A stretch of 39,646 nt of DNA. It comes from Chloroflexota bacterium (GTDB lineage: Bacteria; Chloroflexota; Limnocylindria; P2-11E). The notes under the pieces were generated by a model. That model worked only from the letters and a program-made list of their open reading frames with translations, ran no database searches and had not been told where the DNA came from. The DNA lies in assembly GCA_005879975.1 (NCBI GenBank), contig VBIL01000075.1, forward strand, positions 1-39,646, in the 5' to 3' direction. Each line of letters begins with the position of its first letter. The first letter of the stretch is position 1. This document shows positions 1 through 8,207 of this stretch, one piece after another. Position numbers and translations under genes: made by a program.

Positions 1-2
1 CT

Positions 3-821
3 TCACCGCCCTGCGGCGTTCGACTCGATGACCGCGCGAACGTCCCACCCTGCTGACTCGAGGCGCCGCCGCGCCTCATCCTCGTCGACGCCGGTCTCGT
101 CGCGTACGATGCGGATCGCCCGCTCACGCAGCTTGTCGCTCGCGGGCCGCATGTCGATCATGAGATCGCCTTTCGTCCGCCCGAGCTTCACCATGGCGGC
201 GGTCGAGAGCATATTCAGCGCGAGCTTTGTGGCCGTGCCCGCCTTGAGCCGGCTCGACCCCGCGAGGACCTCGGGGCCGACGCGCAGGACGATCGCGACA
301 TCTGCCGCGTGCGCGAGGGGCGATCCCGGGTCGCACGTCATCGCCACCGTGTGCGCGCCCAGCTCTTTCGCCGCCGCGAGCGCGGCCAGCACGTAGCGCG
401 CGCGCCCGCTCGCGGAGATGCCCACGAGGACGTCGCCTTTCCGGACCGCCCCGCGGACATCGCGCGCCCCGGCGCCCGCGTCATCTTCCGCGCCCTCGAT
501 CGCGCGACGCAGCGCGGAGTCGCCGCCGGCGATCATTCCATGCACGAGCTCCGGTTCGACGCCGAAGGTCGGTAGCGCCTCGCTCGCATCGAGCACCCCG
601 AGGCGTCCGCTGGTCCCCGCGCCGATGTAGCGGAGCCGCCCGCCCGCCGACAGCAACGCCACTATCAGGTCCACGGCCTTCTCGATCTCAGGGATGGCCT
701 CGCGCACGGCGCGCGCGACGGTTGCGTCCTCGTCGTTCATGAGCTCGAGGAGCTCACGCGTGGAGAGCCCCGAGAGCCTCGTCGCCCGGGGGTTTCTCGC
801 CTCGGTTGGCCGCTCGTTCAT
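3..821 (-). CDS. murQ: N-acetylmuramic acid 6-phosphate etherase
   Basis: MurQ cleaves the lactyl ether of MurNAc-6-phosphate, giving GlcNAc-6-phosphate and D-lactate in the cytoplasm; it is the last dedicated step of MurNAc recovery. The 272 residues form a SIS sugar-isomerase fold. The phosphosugar loop YIGAGTSGRLG lies at 65-75 and is followed by the family segment DASEALPTFG, whose Glu81 matches the catalytic glutamate of Escherichia coli MurQ. A second conserved acid sits in EGAEDD near 109-114. A GISASGR segment forms the second half of the sugar-phosphate site, and the C-terminus carries the usual small helical tail. The gene is complete, with its stop three bases from the window edge. 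The ATG start overlaps the stop of the upstream amino-sugar kinase by four bases (ATGA), so the two are probably translationally coupled. Family assignment is very secure. Confidence 0.96.
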   Translation of the reverse strand: MNERPTEARNPRATRLSGLSTRELLELMNDEDATVARAVREAIPEIEKAVDLIVALLSAGGRLRYIGAGTSGRLGVLDASEALPTFGVEPELVHGMIAGGDSALRRAIEGAEDDAGAGARDVRGAVRKGDVLVGISASGRARYVLAALAAAKELGAHTVAMTCDPGSPLAHAADVAIVLRVGPEVLAGSSRLKAGTATKLALNMLSTAAMVKLGRTKGDLMIDMRPASDKLRERAIRIVRDETGVDEDEARRRLESAGWDVRAVIESNAAGR

Positions 822-1729
822 GAGCCACCCCAGGCGAGCCGCATCGCGAGCCGCGCCGCGCCCATCGCCGGCTCTTCACGGACCGGCTCGACAGTTGCGC
901 GAGGCAACATCGCCAAAAGCTCGCCGCGCACCGCACGTTCGAGCGACGGCAGCGACTCGAAGGCGCCGCCCGCCAGGTAGATGGGTCCGTCGCTCAGCCG
1001 GAGTCCCGCCGCGACGATGGACGCCGCACGCGCCAGCGCGTGTGCGCCGCGCTGGACGATCGACACGGCGATCGCGTCCGCTTCGGCCGCGGCGCGCGCG
1101 ACGGCGCGTACCGCTGCCAGCACCGCCGGCGCGGGGTGCGGGCGTCCATACAGCTCGGGGATGACGTCCATGAACGCGGTCGCTCCGAGCTCGCGCAACA
1201 GGTGGGCCGTGATCGCTGTCGCGGCGCCTCGTCCATCGGTGTGGTGCGCGGACGCGCGCAGGCCTTCGAGGCCGATCCAGACCGCGGACCCTTCGTCGCC
1301 GATGAGATAGCCCCAGCCTCCTGCGCGACGCTCCTCGCCGGCAAGGTTGCGGCCGAAGGCGATCGATCCGGTGCCTGAGATGAGCACAACGCCACATCCG
1401 GCTGGGTTGCCGGCGTAGAGCGCCGCGATGGCGTCGTGCGTCACCTCGATCTGTACCTCGGGACCGACGAGCCGAACGAGGATGGCGCGGCCCTTCTCGC
1501 GATCGGCCGGCCGATCGCCGCCGGAGCAGGAGAGCACGATCGCTTGCGGGACCGCGCTCCCAAGCGATTCGGCGAGAGCCGCACCGATCGATCCCTGCGG
1601 ATCCGGGGAGGACAGCAGATTTGCGCCGCCGCCCGCGCCCCGGCCGATCACCGCGCCGGTGCGGTCCACCGCGAAGGCGCGCGTCTTCGATCCGCCGGCA
1701 TCGATCCCCACGACGATCGGACTCGCCAT
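818..1729 (-). CDS. BadF/BadG-type amino-sugar kinase (GlcNAc/MurNAc kinase-like)
   Basis: A 303-residue ASKHA-fold kinase of the BadF/BadG/BcrA/BcrD ATPase family, which contains N-acetylglucosamine kinases and clostridial MurK. Phosphate-1 loop DAGGSKT is at about 10-16. A second phosphate loop, SGTGSIAFG, and the signature GGWGYLIGDEGSA follow, and an adenosine motif (LAGGAF) lies near the C-terminus. The ATG at 1729 is preferred because GIDAGGSKT follows at the usual distance; the frame stays open upstream only inside the anmK gene. The start shares one base with the anmK stop, and the stop overlaps the murQ start. Lying between AnmK and MurQ, it most likely phosphorylates free MurNAc and/or GlcNAc released by NagZ, so that MurNAc-6-phosphate feeds MurQ. 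Which sugar it prefers cannot be read from the sequence. Confidence 0.9.
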   Translation of the reverse strand: MASPIVVGIDAGGSKTRAFAVDRTGAVIGRGAGGGANLLSSPDPQGSIGAALAESLGSAVPQAIVLSCSGGDRPADREKGRAILVRLVGPEVQIEVTHDAIAALYAGNPAGCGVVLISGTGSIAFGRNLAGEERRAGGWGYLIGDEGSAVWIGLEGLRASAHHTDGRGAATAITAHLLRELGATAFMDVIPELYGRPHPAPAVLAAVRAVARAAAEADAIAVSIVQRGAHALARAASIVAAGLRLSDGPIYLAGGAFESLPSLERAVRGELLAMLPRATVEPVREEPAMGAARLAMRLAWGGS

Positions 1730-2820
1730 CAGGGCTGGTGGATCGCTCCGCCGGACACGGCGCGCGATGCCCCGGTCGCGCGGGGCAGCGTGTTCGGAAG
1801 GCCCCGCAGGCGGTACGCCCCGAGGATCGCGAACGCGACGGCCTCCCGCGCGTCCACCGGAATACCGAGCTCGTCGATCGTGCGCACGTTGAGGGGCGCC
1901 ACGGCGCTGCGTAGGCGATCGATGAGGGTCTTGTTCTTGGCGCCGCCTCCCGCGACCACGAGCTCCCGCCACCGAACGCCCGACGGCGTCTCGCGCGAGA
2001 GGCCGTCCCCGACCGTCTTCGCGCTCAGCGCGACCGCCGTGGCGAGCGTGTCGTCGATCGATCGGCCAGCGCGCTCAAAGAGCTCGTCGGCGAACTTGCG
2101 ATCGAACTCTTCGCGGCCGGTGCTCTTCGGCGCACGGCGAGCGAAATACGGATGCGAGAGCGCCCAGCGCAGCGCATCCTCATTCACCCGCCCGCGCCCC
2201 GCACCCGCGCCGCCGTCGTCGAACCGCTTGCCTTCGCGCAGCGCGATGAGGTCACTAATGATGTTCGCGGGGCCGGTGTCGAACGCAACGACGTCCTCGG
2301 CGCGGGAGCTCGCGATCAGGGTTAGGTTGGCGATCCCGCCGAGGTTGAGGAGTGCGATCGGCGCGCGATCGGCGAAGAGGACGTAGTCGGCGAACGGGAC
2401 GAGTGGAGCTCCCTCGCCGCCTGCCGCGAGGTCTGCGCTCCGGAAGTCGGCGATGGTGGTGACGCCGGTGCGTACCGCGACGCGGGCCGCGTCTCCGAGC
2501 TGGAGCGTTGAGTGCGGCGGGAGGTGCGCGACGGTCTGACCGTGCAGTGCGATCAGCTCCGGTCGCGCCTCCAACGTCTTGATGAAGGCACTTGCAGCGT
2601 CGGCATAGGCGTCGCCAAGCAGACCGTGGAGCTCCGCGAGCTCGTACGTGTCGGACTCGCCTGACGCCGCGCGGAGGGCGATGCCGCGCAGCTCGCCGTC
2701 GTAGTCCTGGTGCGCGTTCCGGAGCAGGCGGATATGTGGCCGTGGGGCGTCGTCGATCTCGATCGCGGCGAGATCGATTCCATCCAGGGACGTGCCGGAC
2801 ATCATCCCGACCGCGATCAC
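1729..2820 (-). CDS. anmK: Anhydro-N-acetylmuramic acid kinase
   Basis: AnmK opens the 1,6-anhydro ring of anhydroMurNAc while phosphorylating it with ATP, producing MurNAc-6-phosphate for MurQ. At 363 residues it has the normal length of the family. Diagnostic motifs are GMMSGTSLDGID at 5-16, HGQT at 93-96, the segment FRSADLAAGGEGAPL at 126-140 that carries the catalytic region, LNLGGIANLT near 158-167 and FDTGPAN near 180-186. The start is GTG. Its presence means the cell meets 1,6-anhydro muropeptides, the products of lytic transglycosylases, and not only hydrolysed MurNAc. It lies 17 bp downstream of the serine hydrolase gene in the same minus-strand operon and overlaps the next gene by one base. 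Confidence 0.95.
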   Translation of the reverse strand: MIAVGMMSGTSLDGIDLAAIEIDDAPRPHIRLLRNAHQDYDGELRGIALRAASGESDTYELAELHGLLGDAYADAASAFIKTLEARPELIALHGQTVAHLPPHSTLQLGDAARVAVRTGVTTIADFRSADLAAGGEGAPLVPFADYVLFADRAPIALLNLGGIANLTLIASSRAEDVVAFDTGPANIISDLIALREGKRFDDGGAGAGRGRVNEDALRWALSHPYFARRAPKSTGREEFDRKFADELFERAGRSIDDTLATAVALSAKTVGDGLSRETPSGVRWRELVVAGGGAKNKTLIDRLRSAVAPLNVRTIDELGIPVDAREAVAFAILGAYRLRGLPNTLPRATGASRAVSGGAIHQP

Positions 2821-2837
2821 AGCCGAATTGTCGCGCC

Positions 2838-3872
2838 TCAGGGCTTCGAGAGCGCCTCGTACACCGTGACGCGGAACCGGAGCAGCTCGGCGTCGTTCGT
2901 CCGCCCGAAGTACACCCGGTTCGTGAGGACGACGAGGGTGAGGTCCTTCGGCGGATCGACCCAGGCGCTCGTGCCGGTGAAACCGGTGTGCCCGAACGCG
3001 TCCTCGCTGAAAAACGGTAGCCCCTCGGGCGGGCGCAGCACGAGCCCGATACCGCGCCGCACTCCGCCGCCGCGGTAGTGCTCAGTTCGCGCGAGCGTCG
3101 CCAGCGCGTTGCCGATGGCGGCACCGTCGCGGTACACCCGCATCAGCGACGCGACGTCGGCGGCCGTGCCGAAAAGACCGGCGTGGCCAGACACGCCGCC
3201 CATCGCGAAGGCGTTCTCGTCGTGCACCTCACCCCGCAGGCGCTTTCGCCGCCAGTCCCGATCCTCTTCGGTCGCGGCGCACTCCACCGCCGGGCGCGGG
3301 CCGTAGTCGGTGCGCTCCGTTTCGACGGCCCCCAGGATCCGCTGACGCACAAGGTCGGCGAATGTCGCATCGCCCGCCCGCGCGAGGCCGGCGGTCAGCA
3401 TGATGTAGCCGAGGTCGCTGTACCGAAACTCGCCGACGTCCTGGGCGAGAGGCTCCTTGGCCGCGAGCTCGATGAGCTCGTCCGCTGAGCCGGCCTCCTT
3501 CCAGAGCGGCTTCCACCACGCGAGGCCGGCCGTGTGCGTCAGGACTTGCAGAAGCGTGACGCGATCTTTCGCGCCGCCGCGGAATTCCGGCACGAGCTCG
3601 CGGAACGGCATGTCGAGCGAGAGCGACTTGTCACGCACGAACGCGAGGACAAGGGCCGTCGTCGCAAGCTTTGTGAGCGACGCGAGATCGAAAAGCGAGT
3701 CCGCCGTGCAGGGAGCGTCCGGCCCCGCGCTCGGGTCAGGGCACAGGGTTCCCGCGGCGTACGTGTCGGACGCGCCGCCGCGTTCGACGCGCACGACGGA
3801 GCACGTGAACAGGTTGCCGATCGCCGCATCGACGATCGGCTTCGCCGCGACGGCGGAGACCGGTTCGCTCAA
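2838..3872 (-). CDS. Beta-lactamase/transpeptidase-fold serine hydrolase
   Basis: A class C beta-lactamase-like serine hydrolase of about 344 residues. The nucleophile motif SLTK is at 65-68, the second-box triad Tyr-Ser-Asp (YSDLGY) starts at 151, and the third box reads HTGFTG near the C-terminus, in place of KTG. No signal peptide is visible, so the protein is probably cytoplasmic. The best start is TTG at 3872: the frame upstream lies in nagZ, there is no ATG or GTG near the domain start, and only 31 bases separate it from the nagZ stop. The third box HTG favours an esterase or D-aminopeptidase-like role over a true beta-lactamase. Its place between nagZ and anmK suggests that it trims peptide or ester groups from recycled muropeptides; some bacteria fuse such a domain directly to NagZ. 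The substrate is unknown. Confidence 0.85.
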   Translation of the reverse strand: MSEPVSAVAAKPIVDAAIGNLFTCSVVRVERGGASDTYAAGTLCPDPSAGPDAPCTADSLFDLASLTKLATTALVLAFVRDKSLSLDMPFRELVPEFRGGAKDRVTLLQVLTHTAGLAWWKPLWKEAGSADELIELAAKEPLAQDVGEFRYSDLGYIMLTAGLARAGDATFADLVRQRILGAVETERTDYGPRPAVECAATEEDRDWRRKRLRGEVHDENAFAMGGVSGHAGLFGTAADVASLMRVYRDGAAIGNALATLARTEHYRGGGVRRGIGLVLRPPEGLPFFSEDAFGHTGFTGTSAWVDPPKDLTLVVLTNRVYFGRTNDAELLRFRVTVYEALSKP

Positions 3873-3903
3873 GCGAAGTCGTGCGGTGGGCCGACCTTGC
3901 GCT

Positions 3904-5379
3904 TCACGGTAGGCGCACCGGCAGGCGGCCCGTCGGCCGGAGCTTTCCGGCGAGGACCGCGGCGAGGGCGTCGAGCGAAACGGGAACGTCGCCATAAGAA
4001 AGGAGCGCCGGACGATCCCGAATGAGCGCCGCGTCATACGGGCTGCGAAGGGCGCAAAGAACTCCGCCGCGCGCGAGCAGCTCGCGGACGCGCGCGGCCT
4101 GCTCGGGTTGGAAGTACGCGTTCGTGGAGCAGACGATGAGGGTTCCGTTCCCCTCGGGGAGCGAGCCATCGCGCGAGAACGCGATCTCGGGTCCCATCTC
4201 GCGCCGCAGCGCGGCCTCGAACGTTCCGGCCGGGTCGGCGAGCTCCTCGACAGGAGAGGCGCGCGTTGGCGGGAAATAGACGACGCGCGGCTCGCCCTCG
4301 AGTCGGGGCAGGGGAGGACCGACGTGGGTGATCGACGCCAATGCGATCTCCATCGCGAGGTCACGTGCCGGCCGATCGTCGAGCTCGGTGTCCGGCACGG
4401 TGCCGCCGAAGCGCGCGCGGAACGCCGTCGCGCGCCGCAACGCCTCGCGGGTCCGTTCCGGGCGCACGCGCTGGGCGATCCACCCCGCTGCCGCGAGCTG
4501 CCGCTCGAGGCCGCTTGTGACCATCATCGCGTCCACGCCGGCTTCGAGGCCGATGGTGATCACGTCTTCGGCCGACATGGCATCGGCGATGCCGCTCATG
4601 TCGAGCGAGTCGGTCACGCAGAGCCCTTCGAACCGAAGCTCGCGTCGGAGAAGATCCGTGAGGATCGGCCCGGAGATGGTGGCCGGACTGGACGGATCGA
4701 GCGCGGGGTAACGCACGTGCGCGGTCATCACCATCGTCGCGCCTGCCGCGAAGGCTGCTTTGAACGGATGGAGCTCGCGCCGATCGAGCGTCGCGCGGTC
4801 GGCGGCGACGTCCGGTCGCGTGAAATGCGAATCGAGCGAGGTATCGCCGTGTCCCGGGAAGTGCTTCGGCGTGCTCGCGACGCCCACGCTCTCGGACCCG
4901 CGCACCCACGCCGCGGCGTGCTCCGCGACCCGACCGGGATCGTCCCCGAAGGAGCGCGTGCCGATGACCGGGTTGCGCGGCTCGACGTTCACGTCGCAAA
5001 CGGGCGCGTGGTTCACGGTGATCCCATCCGCGAGCAGCCCCTCGGCCACCGCCCGCGCCGCGCGCTCGGCGTGAGCGGCGTCGCCGGTCGCGCCGATGGC
5101 CATCGCGCTCGGGAACACTGCGCGGTACCCGACGCGCACCACGCTCCCGCCCTCTTGATCGACAGCGACCGGCACCGGAGGCAGGCCGCCGCGGCGCGCC
5201 GCGTCCTGGACTTCGCGAAGCATCGCGCGGACCTGGTTCTTCGAGCGGATGTTCTTCCGGAACGCGAAGAGCAGGACGCCACCGACCTTGCCGTCACGGA
5301 TCGCGTCGAGCAGCGCGCCGGGGGCATGCTCGCCGTCGAACCCCGCCCAGATGAGCGCGCCGGTGCCGAGCTCGGTCAC
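3904..5379 (-). CDS. nagZ: Beta-N-acetylhexosaminidase, glycoside hydrolase family 3 (NagZ type)
   Basis: This enzyme removes the non-reducing GlcNAc from GlcNAc-(anhydro)MurNAc muropeptides, supplying the sugars used by the downstream kinases. Residues 1-330 are the GH3 barrel: substrate-binding DQEGGSVVR at 74-82, the NagZ-specific His-Asp loop KHFPGHGDTSLDSH at 172-185, and nucleophile Asp257 in CVTDSLDM. About 130 more residues resemble a GH3 C-terminal domain, ending in a segment with YGDVPVSLDAL and TGRLPVRLP. This makes it the longer, two-domain form (491 residues), like the Bacillus enzyme, and not the ~340-residue proteobacterial form. No signal peptide is seen, which argues for intracellular recycling. 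The start is GTG at 5379, overlapping the upstream stop by four bases (GTGA). Confidence 0.93.
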   Translation of the reverse strand: MTELGTGALIWAGFDGEHAPGALLDAIRDGKVGGVLLFAFRKNIRSKNQVRAMLREVQDAARRGGLPPVPVAVDQEGGSVVRVGYRAVFPSAMAIGATGDAAHAERAARAVAEGLLADGITVNHAPVCDVNVEPRNPVIGTRSFGDDPGRVAEHAAAWVRGSESVGVASTPKHFPGHGDTSLDSHFTRPDVAADRATLDRRELHPFKAAFAAGATMVMTAHVRYPALDPSSPATISGPILTDLLRRELRFEGLCVTDSLDMSGIADAMSAEDVITIGLEAGVDAMMVTSGLERQLAAAGWIAQRVRPERTREALRRATAFRARFGGTVPDTELDDRPARDLAMEIALASITHVGPPLPRLEGEPRVVYFPPTRASPVEELADPAGTFEAALRREMGPEIAFSRDGSLPEGNGTLIVCSTNAYFQPEQAARVRELLARGGVLCALRSPYDAALIRDRPALLSYGDVPVSLDALAAVLAGKLRPTGRLPVRLP

Positions 5380-5768
5380 GACCTCCGCCGCCGGCGATAC
5401 CGCCCGAGCGTGATCTGCCCGAGCGGACGGCCGCGCGGAACGCGTGTCGATTTCTCGAGGACGATGCGGCGGATCTGGTCAGGGTTGGGAACGATCGGCG
5501 CGATGCGCCGCTCGCTTCGCGGGCCGGCGATGTATCCGCCCAGAGCGTCGATGACGTCGTTCACCCGCTCCTCGATATCGAGCATCGCGAGGGGCCTCGA
5601 CCCCAGGAAGAGCTCGATCCGGACCTCGAGCCGATCGCTTTCGCTGTACCCGACGCCGCGTCCGGCCTGTGACTCGAGAACGGCCGCGTGCACGCGCCGT
5701 CTCCACTCGTTCCTCGGGGGAGCGTAGGGCGGCAGCACGGCACTGAACGTGAACCGACGCTTCGCCAC
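5376..5768 (-). CDS. Small protein resembling RusA-type resolvases
   Basis: A 130-residue basic protein that starts with GTG and is the first gene of the recycling operon. The central part, LDIEERVNDVIDALGGYIAG at about 73-92, recalls the acidic DxD...D-hydrophobic block with which RusA-like Holliday-junction endonucleases bind metal, followed by a run of beta-strand-like sequence. The N-terminal PPYAPPRNEWRRRVHAAV also resembles the proline-plus-substrate start of RusA (PPSVNxxWR). The match is only by eye: the acidic pattern is D-x-E and not D-x-D, and the C-terminus is an arginine tail. It overlaps nagZ by four bases, so it is co-transcribed, but no link to cell-wall recycling is evident. 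It should be treated as a probable RusA-fold protein of unproven activity. Confidence 0.55.
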   Translation of the reverse strand: MAKRRFTFSAVLPPYAPPRNEWRRRVHAAVLESQAGRGVGYSESDRLEVRIELFLGSRPLAMLDIEERVNDVIDALGGYIAGPRSERRIAPIVPNPDQIRRIVLEKSTRVPRGRPLGQITLGRYRRRRRS

Positions 5769-5844
5769 ACCGCGAGGTTAGCGCCACGCAGGGTACGGGG
5801 CGTTTTCGCCGCTATCATTTCGTTCTCCGAGGGAGCAAGAACCG

Positions 5845-6696
5845 TTGCCAACGCTCGACGCCGGCGCCCGCGCGCGCCTGCCGGACAGCTCATTCGCATA
5901 CATCGATTCGCAGGGCCGCAGGCGCCTGCCAATCAACGACGCCTCGCACGTCCGGAACGCCCTGGCGAGGTTCGATCAGGTCGCCTTCGAGGATGATGCC
6001 GCGCGCGAACGCGCGCGGCAGCGGCTCCTACGGGCGGCCAAGAAGTACGGGATCGTCCCGCTCGGATTCTTCGACGGGCAGCTCCGCAAAGAGCGGCTCG
6101 AGGGGCAAATCAAGGCCCGCGCCATCGATATCGCGAGCCTGCCGCGCGGGACCGTGACCTTCCTCCTCACGGACATCGAAGGTTCGACGCGCCTTTTGGA
6201 CCGGCTGGGAGACGGGTACGTCGTGCTCTTGCGCGACGTACGGACGATCATCCGGACCTGTGTGCGTCGTGCGGACGGCCACGAGGTGGACACGCGGGCG
6301 GATGAGTTCTTCGCGGTCTTTCGGGAGCCGCTACGCGCGCTGGACGCCGCTCTCGAGATCCAGCGCTCGCTTCGGAAACGCTCCTGGCCCGACCGCGCGG
6401 ACGTGCGCGTTCGTATCGGGATGCACACCGGCCGACCAACGCTCACCGAGACCGGCTACGTGGGCATCGCGGTACACACCGCCGCTCGCATCTGCTCGGC
6501 CGGTCACGGTGGACAGATCCTGCTCTCCTCGGCGACGCGCGAGTGCTTGATCGACGCCCCGTCGACCGTCGCCGTCTTTAAGAGCCTCGGGCGCCATTCG
6601 CTCGCGGGCCTGCACGAGCGCGAGGCGCTGTTCCAGGTCAGCGTGTCCGATCTACCGGCGAAGTTCCCCCGACCGCGAACGAGGCTCGAGTCTTAG
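5845..6696 (+). CDS. Class III nucleotide cyclase-domain protein with altered active site
   Basis: A 283-residue protein with a TTG start behind a GAGGGAG ribosome site. Residues 11-70 (LPDSSFAYIDSQGRRRLPI...) resemble a DUF6582-type module. Residues 100-270 form a class III adenylate/guanylate cyclase homology domain. Metal-binding Asp110 (TDIEGST) and Asp153 (RADEFF) are present. The usual substrate-selecting Lys position is Asp149 (HEVDT), and the Asn of the VNxAAR motif is His211 (VHTAAR), with Arg215 kept. This combination is frequent among actinobacterial and chloroflexal regulators, and its catalytic status is uncertain. There is no membrane segment or separate output domain. It is monocistronic: divergent from the recycling operon across 76 bp and convergent with the molybdoenzyme gene, overlapping it by four bases at the 3' ends. 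Confidence 0.88.
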   Translation: MPTLDAGARARLPDSSFAYIDSQGRRRLPINDASHVRNALARFDQVAFEDDAARERARQRLLRAAKKYGIVPLGFFDGQLRKERLEGQIKARAIDIASLPRGTVTFLLTDIEGSTRLLDRLGDGYVVLLRDVRTIIRTCVRRADGHEVDTRADEFFAVFREPLRALDAALEIQRSLRKRSWPDRADVRVRIGMHTGRPTLTETGYVGIAVHTAARICSAGHGGQILLSSATRECLIDAPSTVAVFKSLGRHSLAGLHEREALFQVSVSDLPAKFPRPRTRLES

Positions 6697-8207
6697 CCCC
6701 GCTGCAGGTTCACGTCGGCTGAGTCGTAGCCCGTCGCGCCGTCCGGATAGGGGTCGCGGCTGATGGGGGTCTCGGTGTTCCCGGTCCCGTCGGTCGACCG
6801 AACGGCGAGCTTCATCGTTCCGCTCGCGGACGGGGTCCATTTGAAGATCCAGCGGCGCCACGTCAATGCCCCGGGCGGCGTCTCGAGCGTCGCCTGGCCC
6901 CAGGTCTTCCCCCCATCGGTCGACACCTCGACCTTGGAGATGCCGCGGCTGCCGGCGAAAGCGATCCCACCGATCGTGACATCACCTCCGGTCCACTTCA
7001 CGTTGCGGCCGGGGACGTCGATGCGCGTGTTGGTATTCACGATCGCGCTGTCGGACCAGCCTTGCTGCATCCAGTACCCGAGGAAGTCGTAGTTGACCAC
7101 CTCGATCGTGCGGATCCACTTCACGTTCTTCATGCCGTAGATGTTCGGGACGAGCATGCGCGCCGGGAAGCCGTGCTCCTGCGGCACGCTCTTTCCGTTC
7201 ATTAGGTACGCGACGAGCGTCCGATCCTCCATCGCCTTCGCGATCGGGATCGAGTCGGTGTAGCCGTCGACCGATGTGAAGACCACGTCGTATGCGGTGG
7301 GCTTCACGCGCGCGCGGTCCAGCAGGTCGCGCAGCGGAACGCCCGTCCACACCGCCGTCGAGATGAGCTCGCCGCCCACGTAGTTCGAGATGCACTCGAG
7401 CGTGTGGATCTGCTCGACGGCGTCGAGGTCGAGGAGCTGGTCATACGTGAGCGAGAACGGCGATTGCACCAAGCCTTTGATGTCGAGCCGCCACTCATCG
7501 ATGAGGACGCGCGGCTTCACGAGGGTTGTGTCGACGACGTAGTGATTCTCGTTTGTCGTGATCCGCGGCGTGATGCCGGGGAGCGCGTCCACCGCCGGAT
7601 CCGGCGCGGGGATGTCGGCACGTGAGCGCAGGCGGCGGGCCGCCATCGCGATATTGCCCAATCCGCCCGAGCCGACAGCCGCGATCCGCGATAGCGGGAG
7701 CGACACGATCGCGATCGCAGCCGCGATCGCCGCGGTCCCGAGAAGCGCGCGCCGGCGCCCAGGCGATGCCGGCCCTTTATCGGTGGATCGATCCAGCGCG
7801 CTCGGCAGGATGAAGGCGAGCGCCGCGAGGAACACCGCCGCGCCGACTGCGGCGTCCAGGAGCCCCACCGCGATCACGACCGAGTCGCGCCGGCGTGATG
7901 CCGCGAAGTAGCCGGTCGCCGCGCCGTCGATCAGGAAGAGCAGGGTGACGCCGACGACGAGCAGGATCTTCGCCCACTGGTGCAGGAGCTCGATCAGGGG
8001 GATCGATACCCAGCCGGGAAGAACGTCGATGATCGCCTGACCGAGGCTGTCCGCAACGAAGGGCATGCCGGCCATGCTGAGAAGGAAGGACACGTCGAGA
8101 GCGAAGAACATCGCGAGCGCCCCGACGAGCATCGCCGTGCGCGCCCGCCGGTCGAACCGGCCCATGTATGGCACGATACGCTGCGTTGTCCTCGTCGCTT
8201 CCCCCAT
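6693..8207 (-). CDS. Membrane-anchored sulfite oxidase-like molybdopterin enzyme
   Basis: Four hydrophobic segments in the first ~200 residues are followed by a sulfite oxidase/YedY-type Mo-pterin domain. Cys272, in LECISNYVGG, is the expected molybdenum ligand; the conserved pattern around NGKSVPQEHGFPARMLVPN and YGMKNVKWI fits the family. A C-terminal Ig-like Mo-cofactor dimerisation domain (VSTDGGKTW) completes it. No Tat signal is seen; the fourth hydrophobic segment probably exports the catalytic domain. Function is likely extracytoplasmic oxidoreduction of sulfite or an oxidised sulfur compound; a cytochrome partner is not encoded nearby. The start is taken as ATG 8207, which has AGGAG upstream but only three bases away; ATG 8165 is the alternative. 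The choice decides whether the 5' end overlaps the divergent peptidase gene. Confidence 0.9.
   Translation of the reverse strand: MGEATRTTQRIVPYMGRFDRRARTAMLVGALAMFFALDVSFLLSMAGMPFVADSLGQAIIDVLPGWVSIPLIELLHQWAKILLVVGVTLLFLIDGAATGYFAASRRRDSVVIAVGLLDAAVGAAVFLAALAFILPSALDRSTDKGPASPGRRRALLGTAAIAAAIAIVSLPLSRIAAVGSGGLGNIAMAARRLRSRADIPAPDPAVDALPGITPRITTNENHYVVDTTLVKPRVLIDEWRLDIKGLVQSPFSLTYDQLLDLDAVEQIHTLECISNYVGGELISTAVWTGVPLRDLLDRARVKPTAYDVVFTSVDGYTDSIPIAKAMEDRTLVAYLMNGKSVPQEHGFPARMLVPNIYGMKNVKWIRTIEVVNYDFLGYWMQQGWSDSAIVNTNTRIDVPGRNVKWTGGDVTIGGIAFAGSRGISKVEVSTDGGKTWGQATLETPPGALTWRRWIFKWTPSASGTMKLAVRSTDGTGNTETPISRDPYPDGATGYDSADVNLQRG

Noticed and set aside
2838-3872. Antibiotic-resistance beta-lactamase
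   Set aside because: HTG in the third box, no signal peptide and a recycling-operon context argue for another serine hydrolase.
4108-5727. Long open frame of over 500 codons on the plus strand opposite nagZ
   Set aside because: It is an arginine/histidine-rich shadow of nagZ and its neighbour, without any protein motif.
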